The notes: generated by a model not told the origin, from the letters alone. Shown: positions 1 to 11,672, counted from the first letter of the stretch. The stretch: 64,000 nucleotides of DNA from Tachypleus tridentatus (GCF_004210375.1 NC_134834.1:158305290-158369289), one strand, 5' to 3'. Program-made: numbers and translations.

Positions 1-324
1 CAGTACGTTTTGAAATGACTTTAATGTCTCAACTACTGAATATTCTCAATGATCTAATTTACGAATAAGCCAGTAACTTTTTTGTATTTCATCCTTCGAT
101 TTTCTTGTTACCTTATAAAAAAATTTTGTATTATTCAACGAAACTAATTTCGTGCATGTGTTAAAGTAAGGTTAATATTTACAAGTTTTACAAACATCAA
201 AATTTCTTACGTTATTACAGTTATTTAAAGAATATCCATCGTAGTTATTTTTAATGTAATTCCTTAATTGATAGAAGAGTTAACACAGAAAAATAAATTA
301 TTTAATTTGTTCTCAGTGATGTCG
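1..324. other. AT-rich, nothing recognised
   Basis: No coding or repeat signature seen. The same holds for 436-876. Confidence 0.5.
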
Positions 325-435
325 TTTTTCTCAGTGCAAAGCTACACAACGGATTGATATGCGTTCTTTACATCGCGGGGAATTGAACCCCAAAGTTTGG
401 CATTGTAAACGCACCGCTAAGCCCATCAGGGACTA
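325..435 (-). repeat. SINE-V copy
   Basis: Second local SINE type, with a head resembling valine tRNA (TAC at the anticodon position). Here box B reads GGTTCAATTCC on the minus strand and the tail GTAGCTTTGCAC. Confidence 0.6.
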
Positions 436-876
436 TTCAACATTTAAAGACGTAAATCTTAACATATAACGATCTCCTCAAAAGCATTTTAACATAGTTA
501 AACAAAGAAGTTTCAATACGTGAAACATGAATTAATCATGCCTCCATCTCGTTAGGATTTTCTGTAGTTCCAACGAACATCGGTTCTCTCTTTATTTTCA
601 GCTTTCAAACTCGCAAATAAGTTTCTTAATTTTATTAAGAGCCAAAGCTCACTACTACGTGTATTCTTGGCTCAATCAAACAGCTTGCGAACATTAATTA
701 TTCAGTGTATTTCAGTAAAACTCTAGTTTGTTAAAAAGACAACCGTAATTATACTTGTTACTGTTGTTTTTTGTAGCATTATTTTAAATTCTAGAAATTA
801 GAATGGAAATTTCAGACACTTAATGAATACACAAAGGTTTAAACTACGAGCTGTGAAGTGGTTAGTTCGAAAAGGT

Positions 877-1000
877 AGGGGCTCCCGCTAGTACAGCGGT
901 ATGTCTCCGGATTTACAACGCTAAAATCAGGGTTCGATTCCCCTCGGTGGGCTGAGCAGATAGACCTTTGTGGCTTCACTATACGAAAAACAAACACACG
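877..1000 (+). repeat. SINE-Vb copy
   Basis: Variant with box A TAGTACAGCGG, box B GGTTCGATTCC and a tail ending in a CTATAnnAAA and CACACA-type stretch. Confidence 0.75.
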
Positions 1001-1212
1001 AAAAGGTAGGGCAGTTGACAGAGTTCGTACGTTTTTAACATCTATTAAAAAGTCGTACGTGTGAGTAACAAATCGTTAAGTTAGGATAAGCTTAATGTTT
1101 GTTTTAGAATAAACAAATTTCCTTCATTCGGTATAGATTTAAGACGTGTAAGAGATTTTGTTACTTATTCCGTGTTCCCTTGACCTATTACTCTTTTCAC
1201 AATAGAAAGTAC

Positions 1213-1434
1213 CTTATGTGAGGGTCGACAGCTCGAATCCCCGTCATACCAAACATACTAGTCCTTTCAACCGAATAGGATGGTCAATCCCACTATTCGT
1301 TGGTAAAATATTTGCCCAAGAGTTGGCGGTGATTGGTGATGACTAGCTGTCTTCCTTCTAGTCTTACACTGCTAAATTAGGGACGGCTAGCGCAGATAGC
1401 CCTTAAGTAGCTTTGCGCGAAATTAAAAAAAAAA
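1213..1434 (+). repeat. SINE-T copy, 5' truncated
   Basis: Starts inside the tRNA head after the anticodon. The body (TGGTAAAA...GAGTTGGCGG...GGGACGGCTAG) and tail are complete. Confidence 0.85.
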
Positions 1435-1479
1435 TACGTCGAGGAAAATTGTTTTAGGTTTTGCTTTTCGTAAATTTTG

Positions 1480-1654
1480 ATACCACTCAAATAAAGATAC
1501 TGCAGACTTACAGCTACATTTGTATAAAAATTTCTTATTAAAGATACCATACTGGTAATTCACCACCGTAGACTTACATACGTATCAACATTTATTTTCA
1601 AATACACTGTACTGATTCTTGATGACGAGAAACCCACTTGAAATAAAAATGTGT
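1480..1654. repeat. Degenerate tandem array, left part
   Basis: Repeats of roughly 65-75 bp share TTTCTTATTAAAGATAC and a following ACTTACA-type block. The array resumes right of the Penelope element. Confidence 0.5.
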
Positions 1655-1700
1655 CTCAGAACGGCTGGTTTGGGTATTAACACTTTTGTTGATAAGAAGA

Positions 1701-1737
1701 GAACAACGTTTCGACCGTCCTAGGTCATCTTCAGGTT
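1701..1737 (-). ncRNA. Hammerhead-like motif in the left terminus of the Penelope element
   Basis: On the minus strand: AAC, CTGAAGA, T, GACC-loop-GGTC, GAAA, CGTT, GTTC. The core is intact and stem I has three clear pairs (AAC/GTT). Confidence 0.5.
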
Positions 1738-1812
1738 AAAAAAGACGGACACATGTCTTAGGGACGAGAGTATAAACGGGTGCCGGATTGTAGGGAGCGT
1801 TGTAGGTGGATA

Positions 1813-2110
1813 TTAGGTTATTAATTGGTATAGATATAAAGGTTTTCCTTTATATTGGTTCAATTTTGGTTTAAGTTGCTGTATAAGTAGAACTTCTTTG
1901 ATTTTGCGTTTGTTTATATTTGTTTCCCTACTTAATATCTGGGTGTTTTCTTTAGTTGTGTTTATTTGATTTGCAGTGTTCAAAAACGTGTGAAGATATT
2001 TTTTGTGTTCTTTGAATCCAGCTTCCATTTTTCTGCTTGTTTCTCCAATATAGAAGTCGTGGCAGTTGTTGCATTATATTTTACAGATTACATTAGTGTT
2101 GTGTTTGTCA
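1813..2110 (-). pseudogene. Penelope-like linker and GIY-YIG endonuclease fragment
   Basis: The open part is 2028-1813 (MEAGFKEHKK to QLKPKLNQYKGKPLYLYQLI). Upstream, still on the minus strand, CNNCHDFYIGETSRK is readable across a stop. A frame change separates it from the reverse transcriptase fragment. Confidence 0.78.
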
Positions 2111-2304
2111 GTGTAGTTTTTACATAGCATGGACTTTAATTTTATACCTGGTTCATGAATAAATTTGGTGTTTACTGGAATGTTGTATTTTGTTATAAGT
2201 TTTTCTAAATGTTGGTGATTTTTTCGCTGATGTCGGGAACATATGATATGCAGCAGTATAAGGTTTTGTAGTTTGTCGTTTCTTTGGATTTATTGTTGTT
2301 TGTT

Positions 2305-2595
2305 TTAGTCTAGGTGTGTGCATATAATTTTTTTCACGGTTTTTTGTGAAAATTTGTTGATGTTGATGAAATGTTGTCTAATTTTGTTGATTTCATTATT
2401 AATTTTATCAGGTGAACATAGTTTTGTGGCTGTGTTTATTTGGTTTCTTAATATATTAAGTTTTTGTTTTGTTTCATGTGCTGAGTCCCAGTAAATGTAT
2501 AATCCAGTATGGGTGATTTTTCTGTGGATTTCTGTTTTGAATTGTATTTCAGTTCTAGTGATTTTGAGGATAAGAAATGTTACTTGGTTTCGCAT
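2305..2595 (-). pseudogene. Penelope-like reverse transcriptase, C-terminal fragment
   Basis: Reads VTFLILKITRTEIQFKTEIH followed by RKITHTGLYIYWDSAHETKQ and KIRQHFININKFS. This matches the post-palm part of Penelope reverse transcriptases (FLDL-I-R-KPT-TG-Y--WDS). Catalytic palm motifs are absent, so it is 5' truncated. Confidence 0.8.
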
Positions 2596-2605
2596 TCAAA
2601 CTTTT

Positions 2606-2645
2606 TTAACCTGAAGATGACCTAGGAAGGTCTAAACATTGTACT
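2606..2645 (+). ncRNA. Decayed hammerhead-like motif in the right terminus
   Basis: CTGAAGA (2611-2617) and GACC/GGTC (2619-2622, 2629-2632) remain. The second core strand is TAAA instead of GAAA. Confidence 0.4.
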
Positions 2646-2695
2646 CTCCTTATCAGTAAAAGTGTTAATACCCGTACCAGCCGTACTGAGATACA

Positions 2696-2940
2696 CTGTA
2701 TTGATACACATGTATTAATATTTCTTATTAAATACACCGCATTGATAATTTACTACTACAATCTTACAAGTTACAGTCGTAAACGCGTCAGCATTTCATA
2801 TTAAAGATATTGTACTAATACTTCGCTACTGTAAACTTAATCACAAACGTATTACCATTACTTATTAAAAATATTGTATCGATACATCGCTAATATATAC
2901 TTAAAGTCGTATACGCATTAACAACTTATTAAAGTAAAAC
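2696..2940. repeat. Degenerate tandem array, right part
   Basis: At least three further units carrying CTTATTAAA-like blocks (about 2724, 2800, 2861, 2926), matching 1480-1654. The array appears split by the Penelope insertion. Confidence 0.5.
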
Positions 2941-3066
2941 AGTGTCGAGTTTATCACGGAGATAGGCGTTTTTTTTTTCTTAATTTCATAGCCAAAACAG
3001 CATTAACAATAATCTTACTTCTGAGAAAATGTTACTTCCTAACTGACAGGTAAAGCTGTAAATATA

Positions 3067-4223
3067 CTCTTCAAAAAAGAAACGCAAAAGGGATATTTTT
3101 GTTATTTTAAAGAGAAATATATGTAATAACGTTACAAGCTCAGAGTATGTGATGTTACACGTGTTAAGGCACTGATTGTCAGACCAAAATGACAATAAAA
3201 GTTTTGCACTTTGAAAACGGAGGAAAACATCGGATTTTTCGCCAAAACGCATGCGTGTCCAATAAATTTGTTTGAGAAATCTGCATGTTTTGCAAGTGCA
3301 ACATGTGCAAAATCCCTATAAAAGTGACGGGTTCTCGGTTTCCATAGCTCAGTGTTAAGCCACCGACACGCAATACAGTTACGGCAAGACTGACTGAAGC
3401 ACAACGCAACAACGCCATTGGTCGCATGGAAACAGGCGAATCTCGATCAGATGTTGCCAGAGCTGTGAATGTCCACCCAAGCACAATCACAAGGCTATGG
3501 AATCGTCACCAACAACATGGATCAACTCGTGACCGTCCACGATCTGGCAGACCTCGTGTGACCACGCCTGCACAAGATCGCAACATCCGGTTACGTTACC
3601 TTCGGGATAGGACTACCACTGCGACGTCTACTGCCTCAACCATAACAGGGCTGCGTAGGAATTTCGATCAGACCGTATGCAACCGTCTACGAGATTCTTA
3701 GGCCCCATGTGCAACCCGTCATGGTGAACGTCAACGACGTTTTTCAACATGACAACGCCCGTCCTCACACAGCCCGACTCACCACTGTCTTCTTGAGACA
3801 CCACAACATCAACGTTCTTCCCTGGCCTTCCAGATCACCAGATTTAAACCCCATCGAACATCTTTGGGACGAGTTGGACCGACGTCTGCGACGGCGACAA
3901 CCTCAATCGCAGACTCTACCTCAGCTTGCAGCAGCTTTGCAGGCTGAGTGGACAGCCATTCCACAGGATGTGATTCATCATCTCATCGCTTCCATGGGCA
4001 GGAGATGCCAAGCAGTTATTGATGCTTACGGGGGGGGCATACTCGTTATTGACGTTGAGTGACGTTAAACTTCACCTAGTGAGCTTGGACTTCGCCTTTG
4101 CAGACTTTGGATATTCAGCAGCGAATGTGCAAAGTTTCACAGATGTCATACAGAACTACCCGGAATAAACTTGTTAACAATGTGTCTCATATTTTGCCTT
4201 TTGCGTTTCTTTTTTTTGAAGAG
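3067..4223 (+). mobile_element. Tc1-like transposon, internally deleted
   Basis: Inverted ends share CTCTTCAAAAAA...GAAACGCAAAAGG (3067-3091 and 4200-4223) with TATA on both sides. It is about 1.16 kb, shorter than usual for Tc1-like elements because the middle of the transposase is missing. Confidence 0.9.
3381..4062 (+). pseudogene. Tc1-like (DD34E) transposase with deleted centre
   Basis: The N-terminal part reads TARLTEAQRNNAIGRMETGE onward, with the paired-like helix region (NVHPSTITRLWNRHQQHG, RPRSGRPRVTT), and breaks at about 3699 after NRLRDS. The C-terminal part, in another frame, has FQHDNARPHTAR and WPSRSPDLNPIEHLWDELDR, with D and E 34 residues apart. The first catalytic Asp segment is absent. 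Codon 3381-3383 is ACG where a start ATG would fit. A run of eight G at 4030-4037 shifts the frame just before the expected GGHTRY end. Confidence 0.9.
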
Positions 4224-4629
4224 TATATATCTAGTGTATACGAGGCAACTAAGAAGTCTTGAAATCATATTCTACTTTCCAGAGAATTCTAATTACTGCT
4301 GTTTGTGTACTAATTAGTTATTGTTATGTTCAACTGGAAAGTGCCTCGTGCGATACCTAGAGCTAGACAGGCCAGGTCAGAATTCCTTTAAGTTCACCTA
4401 AACAACTGTCAGTATATTTTGTTGTTAGTTAATCTTGAGAGTATTTATGTCCTATCATTCGACAATTTTTTATTCAACTGTAGAAAACATTAGAAGGAAA
4501 TTATTGCTGTTAGAATTTGAAAAATCAGATAATTTTACTAGATAGTACTTAAATAACAGTGATAGATAACCACAAGAGAAGTTAATAAGTAACCTTATAT
4601 TATAAACAAAAATATGCTGTTATTGGGTT
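4224..4629. other. AT-rich spacer
   Basis: Nothing recognised here, nor in 4726-5264, where a short minus-strand open frame has no family resemblance. Confidence 0.5.
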
Positions 4630-4725
4630 TTATTTAAGGCAAAGCCACACAATGCGCTATCTCGGTTCTGTCCACAGCGGTGAATCGAGCCCAGGATTTG
4701 AGCGTTGTAAGTCCATAAACCTAAC
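4630..4725 (-). repeat. SINE-V fragment
   Basis: Diverged, with a recognisable GCTTTGCC tail and TTACAACGCT block on the minus strand. Confidence 0.55.
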
Positions 4726-5264
4726 GTAGAAATGTTTAGATAATCTGACGACAATTTTAACAGGGCTTTGCTAGATGACCGTAAAAATATTTATTACATA
4801 AGCTTAAAGGCTTTACTCGATAATCTTAAGAGGATCTCATTGTAGAACCTACAGAGGGTTTATCAAAATGGTGTTAAGAAATATTTAGTAGCCAGCATAA
4901 GAGGATTATACTAGATGTACGTTAGAAACACAACTCGCTTTCCTGCAACATTTTCTTAAGAAGTATTTGTTTCAGAAATCCTCGCAGAACTCCACGACTA
5001 ACGTAGCCACCCATAATTTTTGAGCTGATAAACTGGGGGAGAAACACAGCACTCACAAACACCTCTTTAACTAATATTCTCTTACGGAGTAAGATTTTAT
5101 TATCACACTTATAGAGTACCCACGACTCCAAAACGCGAAGAGTATTTCTGCAGTCATGGTATGCGAATCCTGGACAAGAAGAAAAAATGAGTTCAGGTTT
5201 ACAATCTTCTTTTAACTGGAGTTCCAGATATTTTTTTCTGTTTTATTGACAAATTAAACTAACT

Positions 5265-5388
5265 CCCCAATGGCCTAACAGCGTGTCTTCAGACTTACAA
5301 AGCTAGAAACAAGGTTTTGATACCTGTGGTGGACAGGCAACAGATAACCCTTTATGTAGCTTTGCGCTTAACTACAGACAAACTGTTG
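5265..5388 (+). repeat. SINE-V copy
   Basis: Head, TTACAAAGCT block and tail ATGTAGCTTTGCGCTTAA present. Confidence 0.7.
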
Positions 5389-6224
5389 ACAAATTTTCTT
5401 GCATCATGAAATTTCTTGCAGTAAAAAGTGATTACATTTTGCTTAAAAGTAAAAGACCGTTTGTTTGTACCTACGTTTTACTACGAACGAAAAAAAGACG
5501 TTAAATTAAATATATAATAATACACATAGAAGCGTTCAACATATTTCCTGCGACCACGTGCGCGCGTGATCACATAGTTACTCCTTATCAAGACGACCCA
5601 TTTTTAATATTTTCTTGTTCTTACTCAGATTTTATATCCAATTAAACGCCAGAATCTACTTCATATGTCATCGTAATAATACACTATGACATAGCGAAGG
5701 AAACATAATTTGGTTGCATGCGTGCGGAATAAGACTGAACTGAAACCAAAAATATACTAAACGAAGTTTTTCGTCTGTAGTTCAAGTAAATGCAGTGCGA
5801 TATTGCCTAGCAAAATATTATTTAGCTAAGCCTTTTCTTTGGTAAATTTCTTTATAAAAATACGTCTGGTGCCTGATCGCCACCTTATATACAAAATTTA
5901 TGCAATAAAAATCCCTTCCGTTCTTCCAAGCTCGAAATCTAATTAAACCCTACCCAGTCTCCATATTCTCGCATTCATAGGATTTACCGCTTCGGTAATC
6001 GCTTCGTGTTGCTCGCCTTTAATTCGTACTTTATTACTGATGAAAGAAGATGTCTTCGATTCACGAAGGTCCGTCGCATTATTCCCAACTCTCAACAAAA
6101 ATGCCAACATTAATAGTTTTTTCTATATTTAACTTGACCTACATCATTAAACATGATAACTTTCATCAGAAAGGTTTGAAAGGATAAATCATAGCAAAAA
6201 TAACGCACTTCTTTATAAAAACCT
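5389..6224. other. AT-rich spacer
   Basis: Nothing recognised. The same is true of 6381-7154 and 7259-7784. Confidence 0.5.
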
Positions 6225-6380
6225 TTTGTTTGTTTATTTTGAATTTCGCGCAAAGCTATTCGAGGGCTATCTGCGCTAGCCGTCTCTAATTTAGCAGTGT
6301 ACGACTAGAGAAAAGGCAGTTAGTCATCATCACCCACCGCCAACTCTTGGGCTACTCTTTTATCAACATTATAACGGATG
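6225..6380 (-). repeat. SINE-T 3' half
   Basis: Tail and central body only. It stops near the TTGATAAAAG block, before the tRNA head. Confidence 0.8.
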
Positions 6381-7154
6381 AGATTCTTTTAAAGATGTTA
6401 ATGAACGATTCAGTTGAACTTGCAAGATACACATCGATCGGTTTTAACATCAAAAGGTAATAAGAAAAAGTGATTCCCCAAGTGAAGAAGATAAAACAAA
6501 ATTTGGATGTTCACTTTTCGTAGTTTAAAAAATCATTTTTATGTATCCAACCCTCAACAAACGTACAAACATTATTTTTCTCTGTATTTTTTGTGGCCTC
6601 CTCCATTCAACATGATAACCTTTGTAAAAAAAAGTTTAGGAAAAATTAAACAGAAATAACAACCTTCCTTAGAACAAACTAATTGAAAATGTCGAATATC
6701 TATGTACATGTGTATAACATTTGGTCAAAAATAACTGAAACACAAGTTAGCGCGCGCCCACACACACACCCACCAAGACTCCAAAAAGCGAAACGAATGC
6801 TTTCTACATTATACGAGAGTAGGTCTATATATGGGACGACTGTAGTGTAGTAGTTGGTATTCAGGACTACTTATCATAATGTCCAAAGTTCGAACCCACA
6901 ATATTCCTCTTACCAGTGTGTACTCTATAAAATCACAGCCAGTCCCTGTTATAGTAACATAAAGCTGTCGCATAAAAATCTTTAATAAACGCTTTACTAG
7001 CGGCAACAAACCTTATAACAATATCTATAAATTTTATAGAAGAAAGGTTGCCCCTAGAACCAGATCTATACTCTGAGTCGGTATATTTTTCTCACGTGGC
7101 ACACATAAGTTGAGATTTCTAAAACAAGACATTTTGATTTGATTCTATCTTATC

Positions 7155-7258
7155 AGGTAAGACCTATAACGCAAAAAGCCAGGTTTCATTACCCCTGGTA
7201 GGCATACCACAGATACCCCGTTCTGTGGTTTCGTGGCCAACGACAAACAAACAAACTT
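7155..7258 (+). repeat. SINE-V fragment
   Basis: Diverged head, with CCAGGTTTCATTACCCC and a CAGATACCCC tail followed by AAACAAACAAAC. Confidence 0.55.
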
Positions 7259-7784
7259 ACCAGGTCATATTTAAGTATTCATAATCGTCTCACATCGGGA
7301 AAAGATTGAAATTCGTCAAACCCTAAATATTTTAATAGTGACAAATATTTAAAAACCTTTTATCAACTGCATAACAGTTTTAGTAGTCCTAAAATATTTG
7401 AAATTAATTGGGTCACAGAACTTGAGGACTTCATTAAATACATCACCCAATGTTATTACATTATCTACTTTTTCAACAACAGTGGCACAAAATGTAATAC
7501 ACTTGAATGTTGACACTCGTTGAAGCAGCAACGACATATAGCAGTAAAATATTATGAGACTTGCTCGTTGCTTGATGGTAGACACCAGTTGTAACAGAAA
7601 TTATTCTATTCAAAGTTTTAAAAGTAGGTAACTGGATAATAATAAGTAACAGAAATCCATGAAGGTATATTTAGCTTTACAGTCACTATTAATGGAACAC
7701 ATTTTCAAAACCTCTCTTCAAAATCGATTTTTTTTCTCAAATGTATAATATTGTTGAAAAAGTTAATAATAAAATATTGCCTGC

Positions 7785-7870
7785 TTTTTTTTAACACAAA
7801 GCTACACACTGGGCTATCGGAGGGGAACGAGTCTTTGATTTTAGCATAAACTTACCGTTAACACACTGAA
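7785..7870 (-). repeat. SINE-V fragment
   Basis: Tail and part of the head, reverse orientation. Confidence 0.5.
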
Positions 7871-8027
7871 GACCAAATACATTGAATAAACCATTTTAAA
7901 AGTTATGTGGTTGTGTTGCCCTCTCTTGGTCGAGATAATAAACAGACTGATACAAAATGAGACGTTCATTCTGAATAACAGTTGCTTTAAAAGGTAGGTT
8001 GTGTTTCTCTGTGTGTATATTGTTAAA

Positions 8028-8112
8028 AACAAAACTACAGAATGGGCTATTTGTGCTGTGCCCACCATGACCATCGAGACCCGATTTTTCGCAGCCTAAG
8101 CCCTCTTCAGAC
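8028..8112 (-). repeat. SINE-V copy
   Basis: Reverse orientation. CCATGACCATCGAGACCCG corresponds to the box B region. Confidence 0.6.
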
Positions 8113-8782
8113 TTCCCACTGAGTTACAGGAGAGAAAACATGGGTAGAATCATTGTCTTGTCATATCCTTCGCGAAGATTATGTTATGAGCATAACTTAT
8201 CTTAATGATGCATAAGTATTTATTGACTAGAAAAGTCTTTACTATAAATGTTTTAGTTTGTTCATTAAACATTTCACAAACTCGAAACCAATAAATAAAA
8301 CGTTATTATGAGACACGTTTTACTATCATACTAAATGGTACCGTGAGAATTCCTATTTGTAAGAAATATACTTTACAATATGTACTCCTACAAAAGGCTC
8401 GATCTATTCAACTAAAGAACATAGACTTTAATACCAGAAGAACTCACACTTCAAGATTCGGCCACAAAGACGTGAAGTTTAAGAATTCGGTCAAGTTGTG
8501 TTTCTCTTGCACAAACTAGTGTTCATGTGCATGAACTGAATTTAGCCACTTTATAGCAGTAAGTAAGCTTCGTTGAGCCTTCCTTGACCACCTCTATCAA
8601 CAAAACTCGCAAAAACCGTGGAGAAAACGGTTTTATGAAACCGAAAACCAGATTTTGTACTGCTGGGAAACTAGTGCGACGTTTGGCCACATTGGTGGGC
8701 AATTCAGACTCTAAATATTGCAAGGAGTTCAAGTCTTTGTTCAGAATTAAAACGAAGAGAGTGCCAATAAACTTTGTTTAGG
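8113..8782. other. Spacer left of the minisatellite
   Basis: Short overlapping open frames on both strands near 8523-8781 show no recognisable product. Confidence 0.45.
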
Positions 8783-8986
8783 AATAAACCCACCGAACAT
8801 GTTTCACATACTAGGTGTTGATGTTTTAATTTGAATAAACCCACCGAACATGTTTCACAAACCAGGTGTTGATGTTTTAATTTGAATAAAGCCACCGAAC
8901 ATGTTTCACAAACTAGGTGTTGATGTTTTAATTTCAATAAACCCACCGAACATGTTTCACAAACTAGGTGTTGATGTTTTAATTTC
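8783..8986. repeat. 51-bp minisatellite, four copies
   Basis: Units start at 8783, 8834, 8885 and 8936, each beginning AATAAACCCACCGAACATGT (third copy AAGCC) and differing by only a few substitutions. Because 51 is divisible by three, the minus strand stays open from 9027 to 8704, with a 17-residue period (LKHQHLVCETCSVGL). I read that as a by-product, not a proven gene. Confidence 0.92.
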
Positions 8987-9217
8987 AATAAATAGTAATG
9001 GAAAGTTTCAATTCTTAACTGTTGCATTTAAATAAATTACGGTAATTATTTAATATTGTTTGTTTTTGACTGATTCTCTTTCCTCTAACTTATTATTTCT
9101 TAAATTAGAGACTCACATGTCAGATAAACGTGGGTTAGCCAATATTACCCATCACCTGCTATAAAACTACTCTTTACCGAAGAATAAAAGGATTAACTGT
9201 CCAGTTATCACTCCCAC

Positions 9218-9305
9218 ACGATCTAAAAGGGCGAGCAAGCTCAGTGACAGAAATCGAAATCAGCCCGCAGATCGAAAACTGAGTGTCCTAACCACCAGAC
9301 CGTGT
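9218..9305 (-). repeat. Degenerate SINE-T head
   Basis: On the minus strand, CTGGTGGTTAGGACACTC resembles the tRNA 5' half, followed by GAGCTTGCTCGCCC. Confidence 0.45.
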
Positions 9306-9639
9306 AATTTAGTACAAGTGTTTATATATTTAAAAAAAAAACACAAAAAAAACCTATGAGATGTTTTTCTATTGGTAAACTTGTACATCCGCATATTTGA
9401 TAAGTCATAATTTATGAAAACTTATTGAGCTGGAAGTAATATAAAATATTCATATGTGTCTTTCACACTTATTTTTAAACGAATTTTATCTTTATACGAT
9501 GACCTTCATAAACACAAATCTTACTGTACTTCGCATTTTTTATCACTTTTGTTTTTCATGTGAGAAAAAAATGACACTTAAAACAAAGTTAAGTGAATAT
9601 ATATTATTTTGATTTGCATGTTTGTTTTAAAGGATAACC

Positions 9640-9725
9640 ACGTGGGATAATCTGTCGTGTCCACTATGGGGATCGAACCCCCACTTTTAGCATTTTAAGT
9701 CTGTAGATTTACCATTGTCTCACTT
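9640..9725 (-). repeat. SINE-V copy
   Basis: Reverse orientation, with GGGGATCGAACCCCC as box B. Confidence 0.6.
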
Positions 9726-9788
9726 CTATATTTCTGAATAAGTAAAAAGAGATGTGTGCTATTTAATGAAGCAGGTAGCAACAAATGA

Positions 9789-9994
9789 ATGTGACCAGGT
9801 GGTTAAGGCACTCGACTCGTAATCTGAGGGTGACGGCCAATCCAACTATTCGTTGGTAAAAGAGTAGCCCAAGAGTTGGCGGTGGGTGGTGATGACTAGC
9901 TGCCTCCCTCCAGTTTTTCACTACTAAATTAGGAACGGCTAGCGCAGATAACCCTCGTGTAACTTTGCGCAAAATTCAAAAACAAACAAACAAA
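9789..9994 (+). repeat. SINE-T copy lacking box B
   Basis: The head jumps from TCTGAGGGTGACGG straight to CCAATCC, deleting about 70 bp between the anticodon arm and the body. Tail ends in CAAACAAACAAA. Confidence 0.85.
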
Positions 9995-10787
9995 TGAACC
10001 ACGCAGAATATATCCCTAAAATTCTCGAAAATAACAGCAGTATCTGAGAGTTGCTGTTATCACGAACTGTACTTTTAAATTTTATGTATTATATACTCTG
10101 TAGAAGAACTGTAAGATTTTCGCTATTTAAAGTCACGTTTAGTAGATATTTGTTTACACAGGTGTGGCTCTAAAAAGTTTATTTTAACTACAAAGTTGGT
10201 TGAACGCGAGCGATCAAAATAGCCTATAGGTGACGCTACGCGTGGTAGTCATTTTCGCAACAGGAAGAATCATATTTCCACCTCGGTTTGTTGATCTTAG
10301 CATTAAACCTTACACTTTATATATAGTAGGTAAGAGCTTCCTTAACGCGTAGCGATCAAGCAAAAAACCTTATCCGTTTCTATAAGTCTGAAAGAGATAC
10401 TGTACATGTTTCGTGTGGGTAAAACCAGGCTGTACTCGTTTCTAATATCAAACTGTTTCAATTTCAGTCTGGTGTTTACGCGATATCCGACTTCTTTCGA
10501 CACTGCACTACGCAGCTGTTTTTCACAACTGATGTTGTTATGTAATATAATGTTAAATGCTTTCGCAACGACGTTTATGTTTTCTTCAGTTTGAACATCA
10601 GTTTACAATTTACAGTTCATGATATGGGCGTGCCAGTTTAAGGCAAGTCTACTTTCGCAAATGAATACTACAACTGAAAACAATGTTGGATACAATTTTT
10701 TCATCTACTACTTAATTAATAATGATCGATGCCCGTGAAACGAAAAACGTATGTCTTAACGCATTCACGGGTAGATTTTCAAAGAGG
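9995..10787. other. Unrecognised spacer
   Basis: A 62-codon plus-strand frame at 10406 has no family resemblance. 10913-11672 is also blank. Confidence 0.45.
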
Positions 10788-10912
10788 TTGTCACAGCCAG
10801 TAACACAGCGGTAAGTCTGCGGACTTATAATGCTACAAACCAGGTTTCAATACTCGTTATGAAAATAACACAGATAGTCCATTATGTAGCACTGTGCTTA
10901 ACTACAAACAAA
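10788..10912 (+). repeat. SINE-V copy
   Basis: CAGTAACACAGCGGTAAG (box A) to a CTGTGCTTAACTACAAAC tail. Confidence 0.7.
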
Positions 10913-11672
10913 GCGATTGTCTTGTTTGTACGTAAATAAGAAAAACAAAGGTATACTCTTGATTGTGGCTCACAAATTATGGTCCCCATGTATTATTTGT
11001 AGCCCACCCCCCACGAATCATTTTAGCTTCTCATGTATCATTTAAAGCTCTTCGTACATTATTTATAACGTGTATTATGTAGAACTTATGTGATTCTCCA
11101 TTTTACATTGTGGTTATGTTGTTGGTGTTACTCCTATGAGAATTTTAATCATCAAACAATCGCTGAGAAAAAAAGTTGACAACTTATACTTCAACCCTCA
11201 GCAATTTTACACTAGAATTACAGAGAGGAGTAGATGGATTCATAATTCACCTTTTTATATACGTTTTCTAAACTATTTTACACTGTGACACTCGGGTTAT
11301 CAGTAATCCAGCAACAACTGAAAGAATAATTTGCAACGTTAATGGTGTTTATTGATTTACCTTTTTACATGTTATTTATATAACAGTGACCTAAAAAAAG
11401 ATAAAACCACTTAATAAGGCACAAAATATGGACCTCACCAATGACAAATGATACGAAAACAAATCGAAGATTTATTGTGAAACTTCAGGTGGGCAACATA
11501 AACCTCGACGACTGGCAGCGTTAAACATGCATAATTTGCAGTATTGAAAATGAAAATAGCAAGTGTATCTTAATGAATGAGTTTTTGTCCTCAATTTATT
11601 AATAAACTATTTGAAAGTAACTTCATTTATACGCTGTTGTAAAACCTTTTAATGCTTTATATTTATATATAG

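Larger units (their letters stand above)
1655..2695 (-). mobile_element. Penelope-like element with inverted termini
   Basis: About 1.04 kb. Ends 1660-1737 and 2606-2693 are inverted copies, each carrying the hammerhead-like segment and a CAGCCG-type border. The interior carries minus-strand Penelope coding remnants. Inverted terminal repeats are one of the known arrangements of Penelope pseudo-LTRs. Confidence 0.8.

Noticed and set aside
2986-3490. Overlapping minus-strand frames in the Tc1-like element
   Set aside because: Antisense shadows of the transposase and TIR, with no family resemblance.
8783-8986. Regular short repeats resembling a CRISPR array
   Set aside because: The 51-bp units are contiguous with no unique spacers, in an animal genome. 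This is a minisatellite.
8704-9027. 107-codon minus-strand frame as a gene
   Set aside because: Its openness follows from the repeat length. No start context, homology or splice support.
10406-10594. 62-codon plus-strand frame
   Set aside because: No family resemblance. Composition is not distinct from its surroundings.
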